Shown: positions 8,664 to 18,143, counted from the first letter of the stretch. The stretch: 64,000 nucleotides of DNA from Streptomyces sp. CB02400 (GCF_001905725.1 NZ_LIWB01000001.1:62001-126000), one strand, 5' to 3'. The notes: generated from the sequence alone by a model not told the origin. A program made the numbers and translations.

Positions 8664-8709
8664 CGGCGGACGGCCGGGAGCTCTCGGTGTGCTCCGCGGC
8701 CGTCCGCCG
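8664..8709. terminator. Bidirectional hairpin terminator
   Basis: Perfect 12-bp arms (CGGCGGACGGCC / GGCCGTCCGCCG) lie between the convergent dioxygenase-like gene and antitoxin-like gene. The arms are separated by 22 bases. Confidence 0.65.
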
Positions 8710-8718
8710 GTGTGCCGC

Positions 8719-8991
8719 TCAGGAAGTGGGCGGCGGCCCGGCCGGCGGCGTGGTCGTGCCGCCCGCGCCCGAGCCGGGGTCGTTCTTGTGCGCGAGTCGG
8801 TCCACGGCACCCTTGGCCTTGCCCGTACCCGTCTGGATCCGGTCGCTGTACTTGCCCTTGGTCCGCTTGTCGACGGTCCGCGCGGCCTTGTCCAGGCCGT
8901 GCTGAATCCTGTCCTCGTGCTGGTGCGCGAGGTCGGAGACCTTGTTCTTGGCCGGGCCGAGTCTGGCCTTCAGATTGTCCAGGAGACCCAT
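8719..8991 (-). CDS. Rv0909/MT0933-type antitoxin-like protein
   Basis: 90 aa. The N-terminal two thirds (MGLLDNLKARLGPAKNKVSD through RIQTGTGKAKGAVDRL) is a helical, Lys-rich sequence of the type annotated as MT0933-like antitoxin in actinobacteria. The C-terminus is a Gly/Pro/Thr-rich tail. The family name comes from a mycobacterial toxin-antitoxin pair, but no Rv0910-like toxin gene lies next to it here, so a stand-alone role (for example a stress-related DNA- or membrane-binding helix bundle) is just as likely. The next minus-strand gene starts 293 bases upstream and may be co-transcribed. Confidence 0.75.
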   Translation of the reverse strand: MGLLDNLKARLGPAKNKVSDLAHQHEDRIQHGLDKAARTVDKRTKGKYSDRIQTGTGKAKGAVDRLAHKNDPGSGAGGTTTPPAGPPPTS

Positions 8992-9014
8992 GATGTACCT
9001 TCCCTCGCGACCGT

Positions 9015-9284
9015 CTACGTGCGGGCGCCCTCACCGGTCTCGCTGCCGGCCGCCTCGGCGGACTGCTGCTTGGGGATCTCGACGGTGTCGGTGCCGGTGA
9101 CCTCGCCGGCCTCCTTCTCCGCCGGCCCGGTGGTCTCCGGCGCCTCGGCCGGCCCCTTCGGCTCCGCGGCCCCGGCCGCGCTCTCCGTGCCGGTCCCGGC
9201 CGCCGCTTCGCCGGCCCGGACCTCGGCGGTCCGCGTCTCCTCCGTGGCCTTCGACCTCCGAAAAAGCCGTGCAAAAACGCCCAT
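9015..9284 (-). CDS. Small acidic conserved Streptomyces protein (often mislabelled gliding motility protein)
   Basis: 89 aa starting MGVFARLFRRSKATEE, then a long Ala/Glu/Thr-rich disordered tail with VEIPKQQS near the end. I recall orthologues in many streptomycetes carrying the unsupported label gliding motility protein. The short basic amphipathic N-terminus could bind membranes. The start is ATG at 9284 with GGAG upstream; the frame stays open further upstream but that part has no coding character. It lies 23 bases upstream of the antitoxin-like gene on the same strand, so the two may form an operon. Function unknown. Confidence 0.65.
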   Translation of the reverse strand: MGVFARLFRRSKATEETRTAEVRAGEAAAGTGTESAAGAAEPKGPAEAPETTGPAEKEAGEVTGTDTVEIPKQQSAEAAGSETGEGART

Positions 9285-9466
9285 ATCCACTCCATACGTT
9301 ACTCGTGCGGGCGAAATCCCGCGTTGCCCGGCGCGTCCGTTCGTGTGAGCCGGGCCGCCGCCCCTGTGATCCGGCGGCAGGAACCTCGCAACGGGCAACG
9401 ACCCGGCGACCGTCACGTCACGTAACCCGTTCGAGGGCCGGACGGGAGGTTTGCGAGACTGGATCA

Positions 9467-10405
9467 GTGAGCAGCGCACCCCTCGCCCCCCGCGTCATCG
9501 CCGTCGTCGGCCCCACTGCGGCCGGAAAGTCCGATCTGGGCGTATTCCTGGCCCAGCGACTCGACGGCGAAGTCGTCAACGCCGACTCCATGCAGCTCTA
9601 CCGGGGGATGGACATCGGCACCGCCAAACTGACGCCCGAGGAACGCGGCGGCGTCCCGCACCACCTGCTCGACATCTGGGACGTCACCGTCACCGCGTCC
9701 GTCGCCGAGTACCAGCGGCTGGCCCGGGAGCGGATCGACGCGCTGCTCGCCGAGGGGCGCTGGCCCGTCCTCGTCGGCGGTTCCGGCCTCTACGTCCGGG
9801 GCGCCGTCGACAACCTGGAGTTCCCCGGCACCGACCCCGAGGTCAGGGCCCGTCTGGAGGAGGAACTCACACTGCGCGGCCCGGGGGCGCTGCACGCGCG
9901 CCTCGCCGTCGCGGACCCGGAGGCCGCGCGGGCGATCCTGCCGAGCAACGGCCGCCGCATCGTCCGCGCGCTCGAGGTCATCGAGATCACCGGAAGACCC
10001 TTCACGGCCAACCTCCCCGGCCACGACTCGGTCTACGACACCCTCCAGATCGGCGTCGACGTGGCCCGCCCCGAGCTGGACGAGCGGATCGCCCGCCGGG
10101 TGGACCGGATGTGGGAGGCCGGCCTCGTGGAGGAAGTGCGCGCATTGGAGGCGCAAGGGTTGCGCCAGGGGCGTACGGCGTCGCGCGCGCTCGGCTACCA
10201 GCAGGTGCTCGCGGCGCTCGCCGGGGAGTGCACCCTCGAAGAGGCGCGGTCCGAGACCGTCCGTGCCACCAAGCGCTTCGCGCGCCGTCAGGATTCATGG
10301 TTCAGGCGCGATCCCCGGGTGCACTGGTTGAGTGGGGCCGCGGCGGACCTGACGGAACTTCCGCAGCTCGCGTTGTCGTTGGTCGAACGACCGGTTACAG
10401 CCTGA
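9467..10405 (+). CDS. miaA: tRNA dimethylallyltransferase
   Basis: 312 aa, normal for MiaA, which transfers a dimethylallyl group to A37 of tRNAs reading UNN codons, the step before MiaB. The P-loop is GPTAAGKSD (about residues 13-21). NADSMQLYRGMDIGTAKL is the DxxQxY substrate-binding region, and GGSGLYVRG and RALEVIEITGRP are conserved. The C-terminal TKRFARRQDSWFRRD motif contacts tRNA. I chose the GTG at 9467 because the P-loop follows at the expected distance; the open frame upstream back to 9269 is not conserved-looking. Confidence 0.97.
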   Translation: MSSAPLAPRVIAVVGPTAAGKSDLGVFLAQRLDGEVVNADSMQLYRGMDIGTAKLTPEERGGVPHHLLDIWDVTVTASVAEYQRLARERIDALLAEGRWPVLVGGSGLYVRGAVDNLEFPGTDPEVRARLEEELTLRGPGALHARLAVADPEAARAILPSNGRRIVRALEVIEITGRPFTANLPGHDSVYDTLQIGVDVARPELDERIARRVDRMWEAGLVEEVRALEAQGLRQGRTASRALGYQQVLAALAGECTLEEARSETVRATKRFARRQDSWFRRDPRVHWLSGAAADLTELPQLALSLVERPVTA

Positions 10406-10512
10406 TCACGTCCTGGCATCGGGACGCCCAGGCCGTCATCCGGGCCTGCGGCGCCGTGCCATCATCGAGCTTCGATCGACCAGTGGAGTCCTAGTTGGGA
10501 GGGCGCGTGGCG

Positions 10513-11019
10513 ATGGAGGCCGGCCCTCGCGACACCGCACACGGCACCGAACACCTCACCACCGAGCGGGGTGCACCGGAGCAGGAGACGACCGACCGCC
10601 TCAGTCCGGACGGACCGGACGAGACGCAGGGCGGCGTGACCGACGACGGCCCCGAGCCGGACGAGATGTTCGCGGGCGGTGACGAGGTCGAGGTCGAGCT
10701 GCGCCCGCAGCGCCGGCTGCGCATCTGGCAGCTCGCGCCGATCGTCGGGCTGGCCGCGGTCGGCTCCCTGATGTTCGCCTTCCCGCTCGCCTTCGACTTC
10801 GGCGACAGCGGCGCCGTGATCGCCATGCTGGGGCTGCTGATCTGCTCCTGCGCGGCCGGCTGGGGCATGATGGCCGCCCGCAGGGTGGGCTCCACCTGGC
10901 CGGGCCTGCCGGCCCGCGGCTCCGGACGCAGACCCGACTGGCGGGTGGTGACCGCCTACACCGTGATGGTCGCCGCGGTGGTCGCCCTGGCGGTGTGGCG
11001 GGTGGCACGGCTCCGCTGA
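10513..11019 (+). CDS. Conserved membrane protein with acidic N-terminus
   Basis: 168 aa. Residues 1-75 are acidic and disordered (GDEVEVELRPQRRLRIWQ marks the border). Three transmembrane helices follow: about 80-98 (LAPIVGLAAVGSLMFAFP), 103-122 (AVIAMLGLLICSCAAGWG) and 146-162 (VVTAYTVMVAAVVALAVW). I start at ATG 10513, with GGGAGG about 10 bases upstream; GTG at 10507 and TTG at 10495 are alternatives. It sits between miaA and dapF on the same strand. No function is apparent. Confidence 0.75.
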   Translation: MEAGPRDTAHGTEHLTTERGAPEQETTDRLSPDGPDETQGGVTDDGPEPDEMFAGGDEVEVELRPQRRLRIWQLAPIVGLAAVGSLMFAFPLAFDFGDSGAVIAMLGLLICSCAAGWGMMAARRVGSTWPGLPARGSGRRPDWRVVTAYTVMVAAVVALAVWRVARLR

Positions 11020-11180
11020 ACAACGCCGGAAGGACAGCGCGCCCCAAAGGGGCGCGGGGCTGCATCGATGTGCGGCTCCGCCGCGTGGGCGCGATCAGCC
11101 CCCACCGGCCCGCACGGGACCAGCCAGCCGCCCCACCTCCCTCCGACGCCCCCGACGGAGCGTTCTCGTACGATCGAGGA

Positions 11181-12050
11181 ATGAGCACGCGGATCGCCTT
11201 CCTCAAGGGCCACGGCACGGAGAACGACTTCGTGATCGTCCCGGACCCCGAGAACGCCATCGACCTGTCCCCGGCCGCCGTCGCCGCCCTGTGCGACCGC
11301 CGCGCGGGCATCGGCGGCGACGGACTGCTGCACGTGGTGCGGTCCGCGGCCCACCCCGAGGCGCGGGCCATGGCCGCCGAGGCCGAGTGGTTCATGGACT
11401 ACCGCAACGGCGACGGCTCGATCGCGGAGATGTGCGGCAACGGAGTGCGGGTGTTCGCGCGCTACCTCCAGCGCGCCGGACACGTGTCCGCGGGAGACAC
11501 CGTGATCGCCACGCGCGGGGGAGTGAAGACCGTCCACATCGCCAAAGACGGTGACATCACCGTCGGCATGGGCCGGGCGCTGCTCCCCGAGGGCGACGTC
11601 ACCGTGAGCGTCGGCGGGCGCAGCTGGCCCGCGCGGAACGTGAACATGGGCAACCCGCACGCCGTGGCCTTCGTGGACGACCTGGCCCACGCGGGCGACC
11701 TGTACACCCCGCCCCCGTTCAGCCCGGCCGCCGCCTACCCGGACGGCGTGAACGTGGAGTTCGTCGTCGACCGCGGCCCGCGGCACGTGGCGCTGCGGGT
11801 GCACGAGCGCGGGTCCGGCGAGACCCGCTCCTGCGGCACGGGCGCGTGCGCGGTCGCCGTGGCCACCGCCCGCCGCGACGGCGCCGACCCGAAGGTCACC
11901 GGCACCCCTGTGACGTACACCGTCGATGTGCCCGGCGGCACCCTCGTGATCACCGAACGGCCCGACGGCGAGATCGAGATGACCGGTCCGGCGGTGATCG
12001 TCGCCGAGGGCGTGATCGAGCCCGAGTGGCTGGAGAACGCCCTGCGCTGA
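11181..12050 (+). CDS. dapF: Diaminopimelate epimerase
   Basis: 289 aa. It converts LL- to meso-diaminopimelate for lysine. Streptomycetes put LL-DAP in their wall, so this enzyme mainly serves lysine biosynthesis. Both active-site cysteines are present: the first in MCGNGVRVFARYL (following the NGDGS motif) and the second in GETRSCGTGACAVA. KGHGTENDFVIV at the N-terminus is typical. The start is ATG at 11181, with GAGGA immediately upstream. Confidence 0.97.
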   Translation: MSTRIAFLKGHGTENDFVIVPDPENAIDLSPAAVAALCDRRAGIGGDGLLHVVRSAAHPEARAMAAEAEWFMDYRNGDGSIAEMCGNGVRVFARYLQRAGHVSAGDTVIATRGGVKTVHIAKDGDITVGMGRALLPEGDVTVSVGGRSWPARNVNMGNPHAVAFVDDLAHAGDLYTPPPFSPAAAYPDGVNVEFVVDRGPRHVALRVHERGSGETRSCGTGACAVAVATARRDGADPKVTGTPVTYTVDVPGGTLVITERPDGEIEMTGPAVIVAEGVIEPEWLENALR

Positions 12051-12349
12051 CCGGAGCGCCGGCTCGGTATCGCAGCTTCCGGCCTGTCGGGTGGAAACAT
12101 CCGCAGGACCGGAAGGGCGCTCGCCTTCAAGATCATGGAGGTTCCCCGGTCCGATGGCGTGAAAAGGACCTCCGGTCGACCTTCCCTCGATGGGGTGATC
12201 CGTTTCACGCTCGGCCGGAGGCGGTCAGCCCGAGGGGGTCCGGCTCGGTAGCATCAAGCACCGGCCCGGACGGGGGGCGAACGCCGTCTCCCGAGCCCGA
12301 GTCCGCCCTGGGGCACGCCGTCCGCCGGTCCACGCAGCCGGAGGTGCCC

Positions 12350-14512
12350 ATGAACGCGGAGGCCGTGAACCCTGCGACCCCAGGCCCTGTGACATCTGGT
12401 CACGTCACGCCCACGGGGTCGCGCAGGAAGTCCCGCCCCCGGCTCGACCTGCGCCGGCTGGGCCGTGCCGCGCTGCTCGGCCCCGCCGCCCGCGACCGGC
12501 TCCCCGACGCCATCGGACACGTGGTCGACGCCCACCGCGCCCACCATCCCGACGCCGACCTCGAACCCCTGCGCCGCGCCTACCTGTTGGCCGAGTCCTC
12601 CCATCGCGGGCAGATGCGCAAGAGCGGTGAGCCGTACATCACGCACCCGCTCGCGGTGACCCTGATCCTCGCCGAACTCGGCGCCGAGACCACGACGTTG
12701 ACCGCCTCCCTGCTCCACGACACCGTCGAGGACACGGAGGTGACGCTGGATCAGGTGGGCGAGCAGTTCGGCGAGGAGGTCCGCTACCTCGTCGACGGCG
12801 TCACCAAACTGGAGAAGGTCGACTACGGCGCCGCCGCCGAGCCCGAGACCTTCCGCAAGATGCTCGTCGCCACCGGCAACGACGTCCGCGTGATGTCGAT
12901 CAAACTCGCCGACCGGCTGCACAACATGCGCACCCTCGGCGTGATGCGCCCCGAGAAACAGGAACGCATCGCCAAGGTGACACGTGACGTCCTGATCCCG
13001 CTCGCCGAACGGCTCGGCGTCCAGGCGCTCAAGACGGAACTGGAGGACCTGGTCTTCGCGATCCTCCATCCCGAGGAGTACGGGCACACGCGCGAGTTGA
13101 TCGTCCGCAACGCCGCCCGCGCGGACGACCCGCTCGCCGAAGTCGCCGACGACGTGCGCAAGGTGCTCCGTGAGGCCGACATCACCGCCGAAGTCCTCAT
13201 CCGCCCACGCCACTTCGTCTCCGTGCACCGGGTTTCCCGCAGACGCGGGGCACTGCGCGGCGCCGACTTCGGCCGTCTGCTGGTGCTGGTGAACGAGGAC
13301 GCCGACTGCTACGGCGTCCTGGGCGAGCTGCACACCTGCATGACGCCCGTGGTCTCGGAGTTCAAGGACTTCATCGCCGTACCGAAGTTCAACCTGTACC
13401 AGTCGCTGCACACCGCCGTGGCCGGTGCGGACGGACAGGTCGTCGAGGTCCTCATCCGCACCCACCAGATGCACAAGGTCGCCGAGGCCGGAGTCGTCGC
13501 CCTCGGCAACCCCTACGCCGCCCCGCCGGAGGAGCAGTCCGCGAGCGACGGCGAACGCGTCGACCCCACCCGGCCCGGTTGGCTCTCCCGGCTGCTCGAC
13601 TGGCAGCGGGCCGCGCCCGACCCCGACACCTTCTGGTCCACCCTGCGCGAGGACCTCGCCCAGGACCGTGAGATCACCGTGTTCCGCCCCGACGGGGGCA
13701 CACTGGGCCTGCCCGAGGGGGCGACCTGCGTGGACGCCGCCTACGCGCAGTACGGCGAGGACGCCCACGCGTGCATCGGGGCCAGGGTCAACGGCCGGCT
13801 GGCGACACTGAGCACCGTCCTCAAGGACGGCGACACCGTTCAGTTGCTGATGGGCCAGGACGCGGCCTCCGAGCCCTCCAGGGAGTGGCTGGAGCACGCC
13901 CACACCCCCGCCGCGCGGATCGCCATCCAGCGGTGGCTGACCGCCCACCCCGCACAGGACGAGGCGTCCGGGGCCGTACCGGAGGAGGCCGCCCGGCCCC
14001 TCACCGACGACCCCGCCCCGTCGCCGGCTCCGGACGCCCCGGCCCCCGGTCGTCCCACGGCCGCCCAGGTCCTGGCCGACCGGGCCGGCGCGACCGTACG
14101 GCTCGCCGGCTGCTGTACGCCCGTACCGCCCGACGAGGTGACCGGCTTCGCCGTGCGCGGGGGAGCGGTCACCGTGCACCGGGTGGAGTGCGCCGGGGTG
14201 GAGCGTATGAAGAGCGCGGGCCGCGCGGAGGTCGGCGTGCGCTGGGGGGAGGGTGCCGAGTGCCGGGTCACGCTGGTCGCGGAGTCCTTCGTCCGGCCGC
14301 ACCTGCTCGCGGACCTCACCGAGGCCATGGCCCTCGAAGGCGCCGAGATCGTCTCCGCGACCGTCGAACCCCCGGACCGTCAGCAGGTGCGGCACACCTA
14401 CACCGTGCAACTGCCGGACGCCGCCCACCTGCCCGTCCTCATGCGCGCGATGCGCAACGTGGCCGGTGTGTACGACGTGAGCCGGGCCCAGCGGCAGGCG
14501 CCGGGCGTCTGA
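12350..14512 (+). CDS. rshA: RelA/SpoT homologue with HD, synthetase-like, TGS and ACT domains
   Basis: 720 aa (p)ppGpp synthetase/hydrolase family protein, apparently the second Streptomyces RSH, called rshA in S. coelicolor. The HD hydrolase domain has its metal motif HDTVED at 123-128 and looks intact. The synthetase domain (about 255-400) is divergent. The switch motif, RxKD in bifunctional Rel and ExDD in RelA, reads EFKD (337-340), and the AAHW segment is replaced by VVALGNPY. PKFNLYQSLHT is kept. A TGS domain starts near 441 and an ACT domain fills the last 75 residues. The start is ATG 12350 with GGAGG five bases upstream. Hydrolase activity is well supported; synthetase activity is open. 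Confidence 0.9.
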   Translation: MNAEAVNPATPGPVTSGHVTPTGSRRKSRPRLDLRRLGRAALLGPAARDRLPDAIGHVVDAHRAHHPDADLEPLRRAYLLAESSHRGQMRKSGEPYITHPLAVTLILAELGAETTTLTASLLHDTVEDTEVTLDQVGEQFGEEVRYLVDGVTKLEKVDYGAAAEPETFRKMLVATGNDVRVMSIKLADRLHNMRTLGVMRPEKQERIAKVTRDVLIPLAERLGVQALKTELEDLVFAILHPEEYGHTRELIVRNAARADDPLAEVADDVRKVLREADITAEVLIRPRHFVSVHRVSRRRGALRGADFGRLLVLVNEDADCYGVLGELHTCMTPVVSEFKDFIAVPKFNLYQSLHTAVAGADGQVVEVLIRTHQMHKVAEAGVVALGNPYAAPPEEQSASDGERVDPTRPGWLSRLLDWQRAAPDPDTFWSTLREDLAQDREITVFRPDGGTLGLPEGATCVDAAYAQYGEDAHACIGARVNGRLATLSTVLKDGDTVQLLMGQDAASEPSREWLEHAHTPAARIAIQRWLTAHPAQDEASGAVPEEAARPLTDDPAPSPAPDAPAPGRPTAAQVLADRAGATVRLAGCCTPVPPDEVTGFAVRGGAVTVHRVECAGVERMKSAGRAEVGVRWGEGAECRVTLVAESFVRPHLLADLTEAMALEGAEIVSATVEPPDRQQVRHTYTVQLPDAAHLPVLMRAMRNVAGVYDVSRAQRQAPGV

Positions 14513-14612
14513 CCGGGGCACGGAGCGTCCGAGCGGCGGTGTGATTACCCGATCGGGTGGGCCGAAAGCGCGCCGTCACCACAGCACACGCGCACGCTGA
14601 TAGCCGTGGTGA

Positions 14613-16472
14613 ATGCTCACCCCCCACGCTCCCGTTCCTCACGGCCGCCCACCCGTCGACCACGCCACCCAGCCCGAGACACCCCACAGCCAACCGCCCC
14701 AGACCCGGACGACGCCCAACCACGCCCCGCACGGCCAGCCACCCCCGACCCACGGCCCCCGGCCCGAGGCGCCCGACAGCGACGTCTCCCCTGACCGGGC
14801 CACATCCAGCCAGGCCCTGCACGGTCAGTCACCGCTCGACCACGGCTCCCGGGCCGAGGCCCCTGACGGTCACGTGTCCCAGGGCCGGACAGCGCACAGC
14901 CACCACCCCCAGGCCCAAGCACTCCACAGTCAGGCAGCCCGAGGCCGGGACGCCCGTGCCGGGGGCGGTCACGCGCGTCGGCGTCGGGCGGTCGCCGCGT
15001 TGCTCGCCTCCGCCGTCTCCGTCTGTCTGGTCGCCGCGGGTGCCCCCGCCGTCCCGCTCGGCATCGGTGACCGGCTCTTCCCGTACCTGGGCAACCCCGG
15101 ATACGACGTGCTGTCGTACGACATCGCCCTCGACTACCCGGGCCGCAATGACCGGCCGCTCGAAGCCGTCACCACGATCGACGCCCGCCTCACCGCCGGC
15201 CTGGACCGGATCAACCTCGACTTCGCCCACGGCACGGTCCACTCCGTCGAGGTCGACGGTGCTCCGGCCGGCTTCACCAGCGCCGGAGAGGACCTGGTGA
15301 TCACACCCGAGGGCCATCTGGACGAGGGGGAGCGGGCCCGGATCACCGTCCGGCACACCAGCGACCCCGTGGCCGCCGAGGACCGCGAGGGCGGCTGGGT
15401 GCGCACCGCGGACGGCCTCGCCATGGCCAACCAGGCCGACGCCGCCCACCTGGTGTTCCCGTGCAACGACCACCCCTCGGACAAGGCGGTGTTCACCTTC
15501 CGGATCACCGCCCCCGACGGCCACACGGTCGTCGCAGGCGGTCTGCCGGCCGGCGTCGGCCGCACGCGCGGGGCCGCCACCTGGACGTACCACACCCGCC
15601 ACCCCATGGCCACCGAACTCGCGCAGGTCTCCATCGGCCGTTCCACCGTCCTGCACCGCGTCGGCCCGCACGGACTGCCCCTGCGGGACGTCGTGCCCAC
15701 CGCGCACCGCGCGAAGCTCGAACCATGGCTGGCGAAGACCCCCGCCCAGATCTCCTGGATGGAGGAGAGGGCCGGCCGCTACCCGTTCGAGACCTACGGC
15801 CTGCTCCTCGCCGACGCGTCCACCGGCTTCGCGCTGGAGACCCAGACCCTCTCCCTCTTCGAACGTGACCTGTTCACCGATCCGGCCCTCCCCGCCTGGT
15901 ACGTCGAGTCGATCATGGTGCACGAGCTGGCCCACCAGTGGTTCGGTAACAGCGTCAGCCCCCGCACCTGGTCCGACCTGTGGCTCAACGAAGGCCACGC
16001 CACCTGGTACGAGGCGCTGTACGCGCAGGAGCGGGGCGGCAGGACCCTCGAGGCCCGGATGAAGGCCGCCTACGAGGCGTCCGACGGCTGGCGCGCGGCC
16101 GGCGGACCGCCCGCCGCGCCCAAGCCCCCGGAACCCGGCCGGAAGCTCGACATCTTCCGGCCGAACATCTACTCCGGCGCCGCGCTCGTGCTGTACGCCC
16201 TGCGCGAGGAGATCGGCCGCACCGCCTTCGAGCGCCTGGAGCGCGACTGGGTCACCCGCCACCGCAACGGCACCGCCTCCACCTCCGACTTCGTCCGGCT
16301 GGCGTCCCGCACCGCCGGACGCGACCTGACCGGCTTCCTGCACCCCTGGCTGTACGGGGCCACGACCCCGCCGATGCCCGGCCACCCGGAATGGAAGTCC
16401 GCGGCCCGGTCCGCGACGCCCGCCCGGCGGCCGGTCACGCCCGCGCATCGACCGGGCACGGGCCGGGAATAA
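14613..16472 (+). CDS. Secreted M1-family zinc metallopeptidase
   Basis: 619 aa aminopeptidase-N-type gluzincin. The zinc site HELAHQWFGN (His437, Glu438, His441) is followed at the right distance by the third ligand Glu460 in WLNEGHA. A basic stretch and hydrophobic helix (RRRRAVAALLASAVSVCLVA, about 122-141) look like a signal peptide or anchor. Before it lie about 120 residues rich in His, Pro, Ser and Gln with imperfect repeats, which is unusual. The frame offers few starts downstream, so I keep the ATG at 14613, but the true start could be nearer the signal sequence. Likely acts outside the membrane on peptides. Confidence 0.85.
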   Translation: MLTPHAPVPHGRPPVDHATQPETPHSQPPQTRTTPNHAPHGQPPPTHGPRPEAPDSDVSPDRATSSQALHGQSPLDHGSRAEAPDGHVSQGRTAHSHHPQAQALHSQAARGRDARAGGGHARRRRAVAALLASAVSVCLVAAGAPAVPLGIGDRLFPYLGNPGYDVLSYDIALDYPGRNDRPLEAVTTIDARLTAGLDRINLDFAHGTVHSVEVDGAPAGFTSAGEDLVITPEGHLDEGERARITVRHTSDPVAAEDREGGWVRTADGLAMANQADAAHLVFPCNDHPSDKAVFTFRITAPDGHTVVAGGLPAGVGRTRGAATWTYHTRHPMATELAQVSIGRSTVLHRVGPHGLPLRDVVPTAHRAKLEPWLAKTPAQISWMEERAGRYPFETYGLLLADASTGFALETQTLSLFERDLFTDPALPAWYVESIMVHELAHQWFGNSVSPRTWSDLWLNEGHATWYEALYAQERGGRTLEARMKAAYEASDGWRAAGGPPAAPKPPEPGRKLDIFRPNIYSGAALVLYALREEIGRTAFERLERDWVTRHRNGTASTSDFVRLASRTAGRDLTGFLHPWLYGATTPPMPGHPEWKSAARSATPARRPVTPAHRPGTGRE

Positions 16473-16631
16473 CACGGTGACGAGACGAGCCGTACCGTGC
16501 GACCATCGTCAGGTCCGCACAGCACGGGACACGGGAATCTCCCGGGCCCCCCGGACGTTGTGGACAGTGACGGAGGGTCCCACGGACCGCCTCCGTCGCC
16601 GCATACGGTTACCCAACGACGTAAGGACCCA

Positions 16632-18125
16632 ATGACCTCCTCTTCTTCCCCTTCCCAGGACACCAAGCGCTTCGCGCACACCTACCCCGAGGGTCTTCGG
16701 GCCGATGCCCTGATGGAAGAGGACGTCGCCTGGAGCCTCGATGTCGACGGAGAGCGGGACGGCGACCAGTTCGACCGCTCCGAGCGCGCGGCCCTGCGCC
16801 GTGTCGCGGGCCTCTCCACCGAGCTCGAGGACGTCACCGAGGTCGAGTACCGGCAGCTCCGCCTGGAGCGGGTCGTGCTCGTCGGTGTGTGGACCTCGGG
16901 AACCGTGCAGGACGCGGAGAACTCCCTGGCCGAGCTCGCCGCCCTCGCGGAGACGGCCGGCGCCCTCGTCCTCGACGGTGTGATCCAGCGCCGCGACAAG
17001 CCCGACGCCGCCACCTACATCGGTTCCGGCAAGGCGCAGGAGCTGCGCGGCATCGTGCTCGACACGGGCGCGGACACCGTCATCTGCGACGGTGAGCTCA
17101 GCCCCGGCCAGCTGATCCACCTCGAGGACGTCGTCAAGGTCAAGGTCATCGACCGTACGGCCCTGATCCTCGACATCTTTGCCCAGCACGCCAAGTCCCG
17201 CGAGGGCAAGGCGCAGGTCGCACTCGCGCAGATGCAGTACATGCTGCCGCGACTGCGCGGCTGGGGTCAGTCGCTGTCCCGGCAGATGGGCGGTGGCAAG
17301 GGCGGCGGCCTCGCCACCCGTGGCCCCGGTGAGACCAAGATCGAGACGGACCGGCGACGGATCCGCGAGAAGATGGCGAAGATGCGCCGGGAGATCGCGG
17401 AGATGAAGACCGGCCGCGAGATCAAGCGCCAGGAGCGCAGGCGCAACAAGGTGCCGTCCGTGGCCATCGCGGGCTACACCAACGCCGGCAAGTCCTCGCT
17501 GCTCAACCGCCTCACGGGCGCGGGCGTCCTGGTCGAGAACGCCCTGTTCGCGACCCTCGACCCGACCGTGCGCCGGGCCGAGACCCCCAGCGGCCGGCTG
17601 TACACGCTGGCCGACACCGTCGGGTTCGTCCGGCACCTGCCGCACCACCTGGTCGAGGCGTTCCGCTCCACGATGGAGGAGGTCGGCGACGCCGACCTGA
17701 TCCTGCACGTGGTGGACGGTTCGCACCCGGTCCCGGAGGAGCAGCTGGCCGCCGTGCGCGAGGTGATCAGGGACGTCGGCGCCACCGACGTACCCGAGAT
17801 CGTCGTGATCAACAAGGCCGACGCGGCCGACCCGCTGACCCTTCAGCGGCTGCTGCGGACGGAGAAGCGCTCCATCGCGGTCTCGGCCCGTACCGGCCGG
17901 GGCATCACGGAGCTGCTCGCGCTGATCGACAGCGAGCTGCCCCGCCCGTCCGTGGAGATCGAGGCACTCGTGCCGTACACCCACGGCAAGCTGGTCGCCC
18001 GCGCCCATGACGAGGGCGAGGTGATCTCCGAGGAGCACACCCCGGAGGGCACCCTGCTCAAGGTCCGGGTGCACGAGGAGCTGGCGGCGGAACTCACGCC
18101 GTACGTTCTGACACCGGCCGGCTGA
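16632..18125 (+). CDS. hflX: Ribosome-splitting GTPase HflX
   Basis: 497 aa. HflX splits stalled or stressed ribosomes. The N-terminal HflX domain (about 50-215) carries the glycine-rich QMGGGKGGGLATRGPGE linker and is joined to the GTPase domain by a basic coiled coil (about 236-270). G-domain motifs are GYTNAGKS (G1), DTVGF (G3) and NKAD (G4), with the SARTG motif (G5). The N-terminal extension of about 45 residues is Ser-rich then acidic, common in actinobacterial HflX. The start is ATG 16632 with AAGGA upstream. A strong terminator follows directly. Confidence 0.96.
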   Translation: MTSSSSPSQDTKRFAHTYPEGLRADALMEEDVAWSLDVDGERDGDQFDRSERAALRRVAGLSTELEDVTEVEYRQLRLERVVLVGVWTSGTVQDAENSLAELAALAETAGALVLDGVIQRRDKPDAATYIGSGKAQELRGIVLDTGADTVICDGELSPGQLIHLEDVVKVKVIDRTALILDIFAQHAKSREGKAQVALAQMQYMLPRLRGWGQSLSRQMGGGKGGGLATRGPGETKIETDRRRIREKMAKMRREIAEMKTGREIKRQERRRNKVPSVAIAGYTNAGKSSLLNRLTGAGVLVENALFATLDPTVRRAETPSGRLYTLADTVGFVRHLPHHLVEAFRSTMEEVGDADLILHVVDGSHPVPEEQLAAVREVIRDVGATDVPEIVVINKADAADPLTLQRLLRTEKRSIAVSARTGRGITELLALIDSELPRPSVEIEALVPYTHGKLVARAHDEGEVISEEHTPEGTLLKVRVHEELAAELTPYVLTPAG

Positions 18126-18143
18126 GCCACTCACGGCAGAGCG

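Noticed and set aside
6110..9295. Minus-strand open frame of 1061 aa opposite miaB and neighbours
   Set aside because: Runs through miaB and the convergent genes with biased shadow composition; the plus-strand genes carry all recognised motifs.
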